From positions 1-36,073 of the IMG/VR virus record IMGVR_UViG_3300013101_000039: 36,073 nucleotides of DNA, one strand, 5' to 3'. The DNA comes from a virus. Position numbers and translations under genes: made by a program. Below the pieces are notes generated by a model. The model was given only the letters and a program-made list of their open reading frames with translations. It had not been told where the DNA came from and did not search any database. Below, in pieces: positions 8,829 through 17,249 of the stretch; positions within the stretch are counted from its first letter, which is position 1; every line of letters starts with the position of its first letter.

Positions 8829-10412
8829 ATGCCAACAAGTAATGTAACATCAGTTCCTGTTAACGTGGTTGGCTCTAGTGTTTTTGGAATATACCCTAAA
8901 ACCAACATCGAGAAAACATACAACATGTTTATTTCTTCTGATGAATGGTTACTTAACTATGCGGGTTATAAAAAAGTATTGATAACCGGCTCAGGCCTGC
9001 AAGGGCGCGGCATTTACGCGTCATACCGTGGCGGCTTTATGATTACCGTAGTAGGTACGTCAGTATATAAAGTTACAACAGGTTTAGGTACAGAATTATT
9101 AGGCGCGTTAGATACGTCGCGCGGCGCGGTCAGTATTGCTGAAAACTTATCAAGACAAATATGCATAGTCGATGGTCTGAAAGCATACATTTACAATTAC
9201 GATACAAATCAATTTGCAGCTCAAGCACTTACGTGGAACACCACAACAATAGTCACACCTAATTATGTTGATTTCCATAATGGTTTTTTCTTACTAGCGT
9301 CAAGCCCAAGCTCATTAAATCCACAGTCTTGGTACGCGGCTGCATTCGCCACAGCGACCACTATAGCGATTGCGTTACAAGACCAATTTACTCTATCAAC
9401 CAAGCCTGATAGCGCGCTAGCCGTGCTTAGAATCCCTGGACGTGGCAATAACGTAATAGTTATAGGCGCTACGGTTGCAGAGATATGGACAGCCGTTGGT
9501 GGAGAGGAAAATTATAGAAGGGTGGCGTCTACAAACATCAATCTAGGAACGGTGTCTGTAGAAACTATAGCTACTAGTGACGACCTGGTGGTGTACTTAG
9601 CGCAAAATGAAGATGAAGCGCCTGTTATTATTGCAACTAACGGCTCTGAAAATAAAATCATATCAACAGATGGAATATCACATTTACTAGAAGGATTAAG
9701 CCGTCCTGATAAATCAACAGGGTTTATCTATAAACAAAACGGTCATCTTTTTTATCACCTAACATTTTATGATGCAGCTGATAATATATCTTTGCTTTAT
9801 GATTTTAATACCGACAAATTCTTTCATGTATCAGACGAAAAGCAAGACTTTTACCCCGCCCGGAACACTGCTTTTTTCAATAAGAAAATATACTTTATTT
9901 CATTAAATGATAATGGTATATATGAAATGAGCCAGGAATTGCTGACGTATAAGTATGATATAGACAACACGCCAGGCGAGATTATACCAAGAATCAGGGT
10001 TACTAAAACTATTCGTAAAGAGGACTCAAGCGTATTTAGAGCTAATCAGTTTTCTTTCTGGTTAGAGCAGGGCGTGACCGGGTTCTTTGTAGGCGGTTCA
10101 GATACTATATTTGGAAAGCTTATTACTGAAGCTATAGGCGATACCGTAATATCTGAAGATGGTTTAACTCTTCTAAGCGAAGAAGGTTTGGCTTTTGTTA
10201 ATCCAGACAGGCCGCGTGTTGATTTGACTATATCTAAGAACGGTAACCAATCTTTTAGTAATATTGTGTCGCGTGAAATGAATAGCGAAGGGAATTATCG
10301 TAATCAAATTAACTGGCATAGGCTAGGCCAAGCCAATGAAATTACTTTCCAGCTGAGATTCTGGGGTTTTCAAAGATTCGTGGCAAATAACGCTGCGCTG
10401 GAGTTGTATTAA
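8829..10412 (+). CDS. Packaged-DNA stabilisation protein, P22 gp10-like
   Basis: A 527-aa protein (P22 gp10 is 472 aa) following the gp4-like connector, with AGGAGGG before the ATG. It starts with a proline/valine-rich stretch (SVPVNVVGSSVFGIYPKTN) and a YNMF segment like the gp10 N-terminus. It continues as a mostly beta protein that would form the hexameric tail hub below gp4, where spikes or fibres attach. An acidic repeat-like stretch lies around residues 435-460. Its stop overlaps the next ATG (TAATG). Assignment follows gene order and N-terminal resemblance. Confidence 0.82.
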   Translation: MPTSNVTSVPVNVVGSSVFGIYPKTNIEKTYNMFISSDEWLLNYAGYKKVLITGSGLQGRGIYASYRGGFMITVVGTSVYKVTTGLGTELLGALDTSRGAVSIAENLSRQICIVDGLKAYIYNYDTNQFAAQALTWNTTTIVTPNYVDFHNGFFLLASSPSSLNPQSWYAAAFATATTIAIALQDQFTLSTKPDSALAVLRIPGRGNNVIVIGATVAEIWTAVGGEENYRRVASTNINLGTVSVETIATSDDLVVYLAQNEDEAPVIIATNGSENKIISTDGISHLLEGLSRPDKSTGFIYKQNGHLFYHLTFYDAADNISLLYDFNTDKFFHVSDEKQDFYPARNTAFFNKKIYFISLNDNGIYEMSQELLTYKYDIDNTPGEIIPRIRVTKTIRKEDSSVFRANQFSFWLEQGVTGFFVGGSDTIFGKLITEAIGDTVISEDGLTLLSEEGLAFVNPDRPRVDLTISKNGNQSFSNIVSREMNSEGNYRNQINWHRLGQANEITFQLRFWGFQRFVANNAALELY

Positions 10413-10702
10413 TGACCGTGCCTAGCCTGCCTCCATTTTACGACATGAACTACACCGATAAAGACGGTAATTTAACTACTGAAAGTTTAACTCATAACGA
10501 TCAAACTTTTCAGACATTAAATACAGTAGTTGATCGCGTTAATAATGGCTGGACTTTTCCAAGTTATACGAATGCAGATATCGCAGCGTTCGGAGCTGAC
10601 ACTAGTGTTGCAGCTGGAACCGTTTGGTTTAGTACTGACGATAGTAAGTTAAAATTAAAAACGGCAGCAGGGACGATTGTCGAAATAGATTCAACACCGT
10701 AA
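10412..10702 (+). CDS. Small tail-region protein (gp26/gp14 slot)
   Basis: A 96-aa protein whose ATG overlaps the stop of the gp10-like gene. It starts with LPPFYDMNYTDKDGNLT, a central helix with NTVVDRVNNG, and ends with a small beta-rich region (GTVWFSTDDSKLKLKTAAGT) that resembles the short beta repeats of phage tail and fibre proteins. In P22 this slot holds the tail needle (gp26) and gp14, but this protein is too short and lacks the long heptad coiled coil of a needle. It could be a tail-tip plug or fibre-attachment protein. The role is not established. Confidence 0.75.
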   Translation: MTVPSLPPFYDMNYTDKDGNLTTESLTHNDQTFQTLNTVVDRVNNGWTFPSYTNADIAAFGADTSVAAGTVWFSTDDSKLKLKTAAGTIVEIDSTP

Positions 10703-10711
10703 GGAAATACA

Positions 10712-11350
10712 ATGGGAATATTTAGTAGCCAAAACCCTACGCATGAGCAGAATAAGTATTTTGATCGGATAAATACACAGTCTCACCAGACTTATGATCC
10801 TTATATTCAACAAGGTCAACAGGCGGGACAACAGTTAGGTCAACAATACGGACAGATGGCACAAGATCCAGGAGCATTTTACGAGCAATTAATGCAGGGT
10901 TACCAGCCGTCAAAGCAATATCAAATGCAAAACGACGCGCAGCAAAGATCCGCGGGTAACAGCGCTGCCGCTGGTGGCATGAGAGGCACGCAACAAGACA
11001 TAGGTAACGCCGCTCAGATATCAGACAGGTTAATGGGCGATGATATGAAGCAGTGGTATGGAAATATAAGTGGTCTGATGACCGCAGGTCAAGCTGGTCA
11101 GCAAGGTATGGCTAATCGAGGTTATGACGCTGCAACAGGTCTTGGTGGCGATTTAAATAATATATTTGGCATGCAAGCCGGACAGGCAATGCAAGATGCG
11201 CGCGGTCATCAAGATACACGAGGTCGTGTTTTTGGTGGTTTAATGGGTGCAGGTGCGGGAGCTATACAGGGCGGTATGACAGCGGGGCCATGGGGCGCAG
11301 TCGCAGGCGGTTTATACGGTGGCGCCAAAGGCTCCGGATTCATGAAATAA
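10712..11350 (+). CDS. Probable ejection (DNA injection) protein, gp7 slot
   Basis: A 212-aa Gln/Gly/Ala-rich protein, the first of three genes in the ejection-protein position of P22 (gp7, gp20, gp16). The N-terminal half is a Gln-rich repeat-like region with several QQGQQ and GQQ units. The C-terminal 60 residues are Gly/Ala-rich and hydrophobic (FGGLMGAGAGAIQGGMTAG), a glycine-zipper-like stretch suited to membrane insertion. Ejection proteins leave the virion before DNA and form a conduit through the cell envelope. AAGGAAA precedes the ATG. The family assignment is from context and composition. Confidence 0.75.
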   Translation: MGIFSSQNPTHEQNKYFDRINTQSHQTYDPYIQQGQQAGQQLGQQYGQMAQDPGAFYEQLMQGYQPSKQYQMQNDAQQRSAGNSAAAGGMRGTQQDIGNAAQISDRLMGDDMKQWYGNISGLMTAGQAGQQGMANRGYDAATGLGGDLNNIFGMQAGQAMQDARGHQDTRGRVFGGLMGAGAGAIQGGMTAGPWGAVAGGLYGGAKGSGFMK

Positions 11351-11360
11351 GGTATAAATT

Positions 11361-12185
11361 ATGGTTTTCGATCCAAATAGTTACAATGTTACCGGTCAGC
11401 ATGAGTTTCAAGTTGATCCAATGATGCAAGGTTTAGGCCAAGCTTTACAAGTACCTCAGCAAATGCAGCAGCAAAAGCTAAGGGATGATTTAATGCGGGC
11501 GCAAACCCAAGAAGCACAAGCTAAAGGGGATTTTCAAGTTGGTAAAAATAATTTTGTAGCCAATGGTGGTTTAGGCGGCGGTGGTGATGGTACTGGCGGT
11601 GGGGGTGGTGGATTGCAAAATTCAGATTTGCGTAAACTATACGGCTTTGACTCTGAAACACCAGAGCAACTGGAAGCGCGCGCAATACGAACAAGTCAAA
11701 TCAAAGCCCAGCAAAATAAAGCTCTTAATAAGAGCGAAGGTACAGAGACTTTCATAACAGATAGACAAAAAGCCCAAAACTCAGCAAAAATGGCAATCGA
11801 CCCTATTAAAGACTTAATGAAGAATAATATCCCTGGATTTTGGAAGGCTCACGTCGTAGGTGGTGATGATGAAACCGAAGCAGATAATACCTCGCTATTA
11901 GCTGCTGATAATTATATGAAAAGTAAAGGCATACAACCAACTGAGCAAAACCTTGAAAAGTTTCATAAGCTGTTCAGACGAGGATCAAATGAGGGCGATA
12001 CATCTTATCTTAAAAGACTTGCTAAATACTTAAAAGAAACGGAGAAACTAGCGAAGGGCGATTCTAGCGACGAAAAAGATGCGCCATTAAAAACCACCTT
12101 TAGCAGTAAAGCTGAGTTTGATGAGTATAAAGGCGGCTTGTCTCCTGAAAGACTACAAGAATTTCAAAAAGCAATGGGGTTTTAA
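11361..12185 (+). CDS. Probable ejection protein, gp20 slot
   Basis: A 274-aa protein with a Gln/Met-rich helical N-terminus (MMQGLGQALQVPQQMQQQK, residues 21-39), then a Gly-rich hinge around residues 70-90, then a charged helical C-terminal half. There is no signal peptide or transmembrane helix. It lies between two other ejection-type genes, with three bases or fewer separating it from the next gene, so the three are probably co-translated and packaged together. Such proteins in P22-like phages assemble on the portal inside the head and are expelled at infection. No enzymatic motif is visible. The call is by position and composition. Confidence 0.72.
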   Translation: MVFDPNSYNVTGQHEFQVDPMMQGLGQALQVPQQMQQQKLRDDLMRAQTQEAQAKGDFQVGKNNFVANGGLGGGGDGTGGGGGGLQNSDLRKLYGFDSETPEQLEARAIRTSQIKAQQNKALNKSEGTETFITDRQKAQNSAKMAIDPIKDLMKNNIPGFWKAHVVGGDDETEADNTSLLAADNYMKSKGIQPTEQNLEKFHKLFRRGSNEGDTSYLKRLAKYLKETEKLAKGDSSDEKDAPLKTTFSSKAEFDEYKGGLSPERLQEFQKAMGF

Positions 12186-12187
12186 TC

Positions 12188-14218
12188 ATGGGTTATAAAC
12201 CTACCGCAGCAGATTTTGCAGATACAGGCACTAGCCAGGGTGGTTATACGCCTACTGCTCAGGATTTCGCCGCGCCTGAACAAGAGCCAGATAATAGAAG
12301 TTACTGGAGCCAATTTAGCGACCGCATGACAAATGATTTAGCTGATTACAGAAAAGAGCAAAGCGTTAACGAAGACGGAAGCCAAAAAACTGATTGGGAA
12401 AAAATGCAAAGCATAACATCTAACCCAGTATCAAGGTTTGAGCGTAGGTTCGGCGCTAATGCATTATCTAGTATTGGTGAAACCGGTAAACAATTTCATA
12501 ATCTAATGTCTGACTTAGGCGTTCCAGGCATGACTAAACTACCCGATACTAACTTTGATGAAGTGCTTGGAATTAAAGACCCTAACGTGGTTGATTCATT
12601 AATGAAACTTGCGCCAGAGATAGTGGGCAGCTTATTAGTTCCTGAAGCTAAAGGAATACAGTTAGCTGGGAAGATTGGTAAGTATTTAAACCCAGCTAGT
12701 AGAGTAATTTCTAATGCGGTAAGACAGGGTGGCGTTGCTGCCGCTTTTAACCCTAAAGACGCAGTTGACGCGGCAACAACCGCGACCGCATCAAGCGCAC
12801 CATTCTTTGCGGTTTCTGAAGCAATAGGTAGTAATAGCCCTAAAGTTAGAACGGCAGCACGCGTAGGCCGAAGCTTATTAGGCGCACTAATGGGTGGTGA
12901 ACTGGGCAATAAAGTTGCTGGCGGTTACGGCGGCGCGGCGGGAGCGGCGTTAGGTGCTATAACCGGTGGTCGAGGAGTGCATAAGGATGAAGTGCGTAAG
13001 ATTAAAAAAGCTATGGATAAAAATCCTGACTACGCTAAAAGAATGGAAGCGGCAAGAAGGCAAGGCGTAGACTTAAGACCTGCCGAGGCGTTAGACTCAC
13101 CAGCAATAGCAACACAGCAAGGTAAGCTAGAAAGAGGCGATAAGACACAACAGATTATGTATGATTCTGGTCAAGCCCGCGTTAAGCAAGAAGAAAAAGC
13201 CATTAATAAATTTTATGACTCGGTTTCCAGTAAAGAGGACGAGGCTAAGATTGATAAGCTATATAGCAAATCTGGTAAAGTTAAGGTAGATAAAAAATAC
13301 CAAGACAAGTGGGAAGGTAAAGCAACGAGAAGTAAAACTGTTGAAACTAAAGAAGGCGAAGTTATAGCCAAAAAAGATTTATTCGAGGCTAAACCAGGTC
13401 AGGATTTTGTAGAAACGCTAGACGGCGAAATTATACTTAAAAAAGATTTCATGCCAGAAGCCGTCGGCAAAGTTAAAGGCGGTAAGCAGATATTTAAAGA
13501 CGCTGTCAAAGAATTAGAAAGCGATAAAGCTTATACAGATGTATTAAAAGGCGCTCATAAAAATAGCATAAAATATTACGACCAAGTAAAACGAAAACTT
13601 TATGCAAAAGAAAAAGCTTATAGACTAAAAGGCGACAATGCTGGCGCTGATAATATAGCTAAAGTTAGAAAGAATATGGTCAAAGAATTAGATCAGTTTT
13701 CAAAAGATTACGCTTTAGGTCGAAAGTTCAGCGAAGCACAAAAAACAAGAGAAAAAATAGAAAACTCTTTAAATGAAGGTGATGTGAAAGGTAGTAACTT
13801 CTATACTAAAGTTAAGAATCGCAAGCTATATGATGAATTATCGTTTCATTTGCGAGACAACCCTAAAGCACTAAGTAATCTAGAAGATTTAAGGCTAATA
13901 AGTAAAGACTTACTTAACCCGCCAACTGTTAAAACGGCTCGAGGTTCTGCTAAAGGCGGCATGGATGAGGCTAGAAATACTAAAGTTGAAATTTATAACG
14001 AGTTATCTAACAAATTCCTAGATATGATAGCTGGTAAGCCTGGTCAAAAAACAGCTAAATTGATTACCGATCCTAACTGGGATAAAAAAATAGCACAAAT
14101 ATTAGAGCTAAGCAAAGGCCAGAAGATGACAGCCGCAACTAGCAAGCAGTTAGGCAGGGTCATAAGTCAGGCCGTGGCAGCGTCTACAAGTGAACCAGAC
14201 AAAAAGGGAAATAAATAA
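12188..14218 (+). CDS. Large ejection protein, gp16 slot
   Basis: A 676-aa protein in the place of P22 gp16 (609 aa). The N-terminus carries a duplicated short motif, GYKPTAADFA (residues 2-11) and GYTPTAQDFA (19-28). Residues about 125-260 are hydrophobic and Gly/Ala-rich (VGSLLVPEA, then repeated GG and GA pairs), resembling amphipathic or membrane-active helices. From about 265 on, the protein is highly charged, Lys/Glu-rich and helical. No lytic transglycosylase Glu-Ser motif was recognised. The TAATG at its end couples it to the first tail gene. Its role in forming a trans-envelope DNA channel is inferred from position. Confidence 0.8.
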   Translation: MGYKPTAADFADTGTSQGGYTPTAQDFAAPEQEPDNRSYWSQFSDRMTNDLADYRKEQSVNEDGSQKTDWEKMQSITSNPVSRFERRFGANALSSIGETGKQFHNLMSDLGVPGMTKLPDTNFDEVLGIKDPNVVDSLMKLAPEIVGSLLVPEAKGIQLAGKIGKYLNPASRVISNAVRQGGVAAAFNPKDAVDAATTATASSAPFFAVSEAIGSNSPKVRTAARVGRSLLGALMGGELGNKVAGGYGGAAGAALGAITGGRGVHKDEVRKIKKAMDKNPDYAKRMEAARRQGVDLRPAEALDSPAIATQQGKLERGDKTQQIMYDSGQARVKQEEKAINKFYDSVSSKEDEAKIDKLYSKSGKVKVDKKYQDKWEGKATRSKTVETKEGEVIAKKDLFEAKPGQDFVETLDGEIILKKDFMPEAVGKVKGGKQIFKDAVKELESDKAYTDVLKGAHKNSIKYYDQVKRKLYAKEKAYRLKGDNAGADNIAKVRKNMVKELDQFSKDYALGRKFSEAQKTREKIENSLNEGDVKGSNFYTKVKNRKLYDELSFHLRDNPKALSNLEDLRLISKDLLNPPTVKTARGSAKGGMDEARNTKVEIYNELSNKFLDMIAGKPGQKTAKLITDPNWDKKIAQILELSKGQKMTAATSKQLGRVISQAVAASTSEPDKKGNK

Positions 14219-16857
14219 TGGCATTAGATGAGAAATATTTTATAAGCGCGCCTTTAGATCAATATTTTGTTGATAAAGACACTGGCTTACCTTTGTGTAA
14301 TGGCACTATAACTTTTTTTCGTGACAGCGCACGTACAACTCCAAAAGCTGTATTTCAATTATCAGGCACGCCTGCTAATTATACATACACCGCTCTAACC
14401 GACCCTGTTGTGTTAAGTAGTGTTGGTACATTACAAAACGCTGGCGGCGATAACGTCGCGCTATATTATTACCCTTACGATAGCGAGGGTAACTTAGATT
14501 TATACTATGTGGTTTGTGAAAACGAGGGTGGTATTGAGCAATGGACGCGTGAGGGGTGGCCTAACATAACGTCCGCAAATGATCCGACTGATGATGAATT
14601 TCCAATACAAAACCAAATAGCCAATCCCCAGTTTACAAGGGTATTTCTAAATGAAGGAATCACTACTACTTATTCTGTATCTTCTGCTGTTACTGAATTT
14701 AATCTTGCTCCTGATTGGAATATTGAAGTAAGTAATCTTGTTGGCGCTGGTAGTGTGATAGTGCAAAGAATTGCTGTAACAGGCTCAGCTAATATCGTGA
14801 CAAGTCCTCCATATGTTTTAGATGTCGAGGTATCTGCTGGCACAACTTGCAGGTTGATCCAAAGACTAAAAGTAAATTCTGGACTTTGGGCAAGCACCGA
14901 CGACCAAGAAATATTTTTAGCTGGAGTAATGGTTGGCACAAATATTAACGTGGGTGATGCTGCTGTTAATATGTACTACAAAGAATCAAGCTCAGCTACA
15001 GGAATTTTAGTGGCGGCAGGTTCTTTTGCTAATGGCTCTTATAGTATTACAAAATCAGGCACGCTTGACCCAATACCGTTATCAACAAACGGCAGTAGTA
15101 GCTCTGATGGTTACGTAGAAATTTATCTAGAATTTGCAGGAAGCACACACGTTAGGGTTTCTAGTTTACAGGTAGTACCAACTCTATCAAATGCTAGCGT
15201 TGCGTCGGGCGTTAATATTGTTCCTTATGATGCTAAAGCTAGTAATCGTGAACAAGCATTAATGGGCAGTTACTACATACCTAATTTAGAATCTAAGCAA
15301 GTACCAAGTCTTTTAACAGGCTGGGACTTTCCTTTAAACCCAACCCAATTTGGTGAAGATCATACATTGGGCGCGGCTACTGCTTACGTTTGGGATCAAA
15401 CAATTGGCTTAAGACTCACTGGTAATGTGGCTGTCACTCGTAATGCTGCGTCAGGTGGCATGAACTTAATTAATGCATCGGCCTCTGAAGTGTTTTATAT
15501 AATGCAATACTTAACAGGTGGTGATGCTAAAAAAATACTTACTAATAAAATGTCGGTTAACGCGGTAGCTTATAAAGGATCGGTTGGTTCAGATGTTACT
15601 ATGCGTGTTTATATGTATAGAACGATAGCCTCATATAGCTCATGCGTCGCAGTTACTGCGGCAGCCTATGCTAACGTGACTTACAATGATGTTAATCCAG
15701 GCGCAACATTGACTAATGATGGAGCTGCTGGCGCTTATGTTATTTTTCCTATAGATGGCTTAACACCTGCTGTAGGTTCTAGGGTTTTAGTTAAAGACCA
15801 AGCGGCCACTCTTCAAAATGGTGTCTATACTGTAACTACGGTAGGTGATGCCGTAAATATCAACTGGGTTCTTACTCGTGCGACTGACTACGACACAACT
15901 GCCGAGGCAATAAAAGGTGCAATATTCCCAATTGATTTTGGCGGTGATACTTTAAGTTTAACTAGCTGGTCGCAAGATAACACTGTTGGTACATTAGGAA
16001 CAGACCCTATTACATTTACTCAAACTGCAAGCGTTCCTTTAGTTGGAGCGTCAATTGGTACAGTTGCAGCCAGCGGGGAGTTCACGCTGAACGCGGCGTC
16101 AGGACAAGGATTAAACTGGACTGAGATTGAAAGAAATGGATTAGGAGTAGCAACCGCAACGCTACCGACAGTAACAGCATCAACAGACCTAAATAATAAT
16201 ATAGATACTAAGTTTTCAAACTGGCAGGTTACTGACGCAGCAGAAATTAGCAATACAGATAAATTTGCTATAGTTGCAACCTTTGTGGTTCCTACGGATA
16301 ACACTCAAGTAACAATTGATTCTATAAGTGTCACGCCTGGTAATATACCTTGCAGACCTGGCGCTAAAAGTGAAGCGGAAAGCCTAGCTGACTGCAGACA
16401 GTATTACGAGAAAAGCTATGAGCTTGGAACTGCTCCACCAGTAGCAGCCACGCCTACTGTGCCAGCTACATTTACAGGGGTAAAAATAGTTACTGCGCCC
16501 TTAGCGTTTACTACAACAGGTAGCACCAATAGACTTATGCGTCCTAATTTTAATCTTGAGTATGTAAATAAACATACCGTGCCGCAAATTACTATATATT
16601 CACCAAACATTGTTGGTGGCGCAACTTTGATAAATAAATTGTATATGGCTCAAAGCACAAATGGTGTGTACAGCAATCCTTTTTTGTTAAATGGATACTT
16701 AGGTACTTCTCCTGACTGGCGTATTGACTCAACCACGAGAGACAGGACTTATATGAGGGTTATAGATTCAAATGCAATTGCTAATCTTGGTGTTTTGGAT
16801 TTCGAGGCTGTGCTCGCGTATCATTTTGTCGCTGATGCGCGTTTGGGCGTGGTATAA
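14218..16857 (+). CDS. Tail fibre / receptor-binding protein with virion anchor
   Basis: An 879-aa protein starting at the TAATG overlap. The first 130 residues (FVDKDTGLPLCNGTITFFRD, then YYYPYDSEGN) form a beta-rich domain common at the N-termini of phage fibre and spike proteins. Residues about 477-600 match a recurrent fibre module with the pattern VGSRVLVKDQAATLQNGVY and VLTRATDYDT. The C-terminal part has a conserved-looking ADCRQYYEKSYELGT (about residue 722) and a final beta domain. No chaperone-type or hydrolase active site was recognised, so enzymatic depolymerase activity cannot be claimed. It is the first gene after the ejection proteins, where P22 places its tailspike region. Confidence 0.82.
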   Translation: MALDEKYFISAPLDQYFVDKDTGLPLCNGTITFFRDSARTTPKAVFQLSGTPANYTYTALTDPVVLSSVGTLQNAGGDNVALYYYPYDSEGNLDLYYVVCENEGGIEQWTREGWPNITSANDPTDDEFPIQNQIANPQFTRVFLNEGITTTYSVSSAVTEFNLAPDWNIEVSNLVGAGSVIVQRIAVTGSANIVTSPPYVLDVEVSAGTTCRLIQRLKVNSGLWASTDDQEIFLAGVMVGTNINVGDAAVNMYYKESSSATGILVAAGSFANGSYSITKSGTLDPIPLSTNGSSSSDGYVEIYLEFAGSTHVRVSSLQVVPTLSNASVASGVNIVPYDAKASNREQALMGSYYIPNLESKQVPSLLTGWDFPLNPTQFGEDHTLGAATAYVWDQTIGLRLTGNVAVTRNAASGGMNLINASASEVFYIMQYLTGGDAKKILTNKMSVNAVAYKGSVGSDVTMRVYMYRTIASYSSCVAVTAAAYANVTYNDVNPGATLTNDGAAGAYVIFPIDGLTPAVGSRVLVKDQAATLQNGVYTVTTVGDAVNINWVLTRATDYDTTAEAIKGAIFPIDFGGDTLSLTSWSQDNTVGTLGTDPITFTQTASVPLVGASIGTVAASGEFTLNAASGQGLNWTEIERNGLGVATATLPTVTASTDLNNNIDTKFSNWQVTDAAEISNTDKFAIVATFVVPTDNTQVTIDSISVTPGNIPCRPGAKSEAESLADCRQYYEKSYELGTAPPVAATPTVPATFTGVKIVTAPLAFTTTGSTNRLMRPNFNLEYVNKHTVPQITIYSPNIVGGATLINKLYMAQSTNGVYSNPFLLNGYLGTSPDWRIDSTTRDRTYMRVIDSNAIANLGVLDFEAVLAYHFVADARLGVV

Positions 16858-16882
16858 TAATTTAAATTTTAAGGATGAAATA

Positions 16883-17227
16883 ATGATTAGAAATTATATA
16901 GGGCAGCAAGCAGTGGACGATTTCGGTCAAGTTTTTGCCAGCTATAAATATAGCGCTGCTGTTGCGGCAACTACTGACACTCTTTTAACTGTTCCAGGTG
17001 GCGCGGCTAGATTTAAGGCGCTAATCAAAGCAGGTGTAGACGCTGAGATTTGGGTAGCATTAAATGAGGTTGCAGACATTCCGGCTGGCGCGGGTTTTGC
17101 TGCCGATACATCTGAGTTAGTGACTGTTAATGGTGAGGTTTGCCGTGAGGTAACCGCTGGTGACGTGTTGCACTTCTATTCAACAGCTGGTGGAACTGTA
17201 AGCGTGGTATTTTACGCAGTTATATAA
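16883..17227 (+). CDS. Small virion-type beta protein
   Basis: A 114-aa protein. The ATG at 16883 is chosen because AAGGA lies seven bases upstream; the frame is open further left, but that part overlaps the previous gene out of frame. It is rich in Val, Ala and Gly, with beta-strand spacing and no hydrophobic segment long enough for a membrane helix. The segments TDTLLTVPGGAARFKALIKA and REVTAGDVLHFYSTAGGTV look like a compact beta-sandwich, as in small decoration or fibre-associated proteins. It sits between two fibre genes, suggesting a virion accessory or fibre-joining role, but no family is recognised. Confidence 0.82.
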   Translation: MIRNYIGQQAVDDFGQVFASYKYSAAVAATTDTLLTVPGGAARFKALIKAGVDAEIWVALNEVADIPAGAGFAADTSELVTVNGEVCREVTAGDVLHFYSTAGGTVSVVFYAVI

Positions 17228-17249
17228 GTAAATAACAGAGGGCTAAGGA

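Noticed and set aside
16772-16882. Upstream extension of the 114-aa protein
   Set aside because: The extension overlaps the previous fibre gene out of frame; AAGGA directly before 16883 marks the true start.
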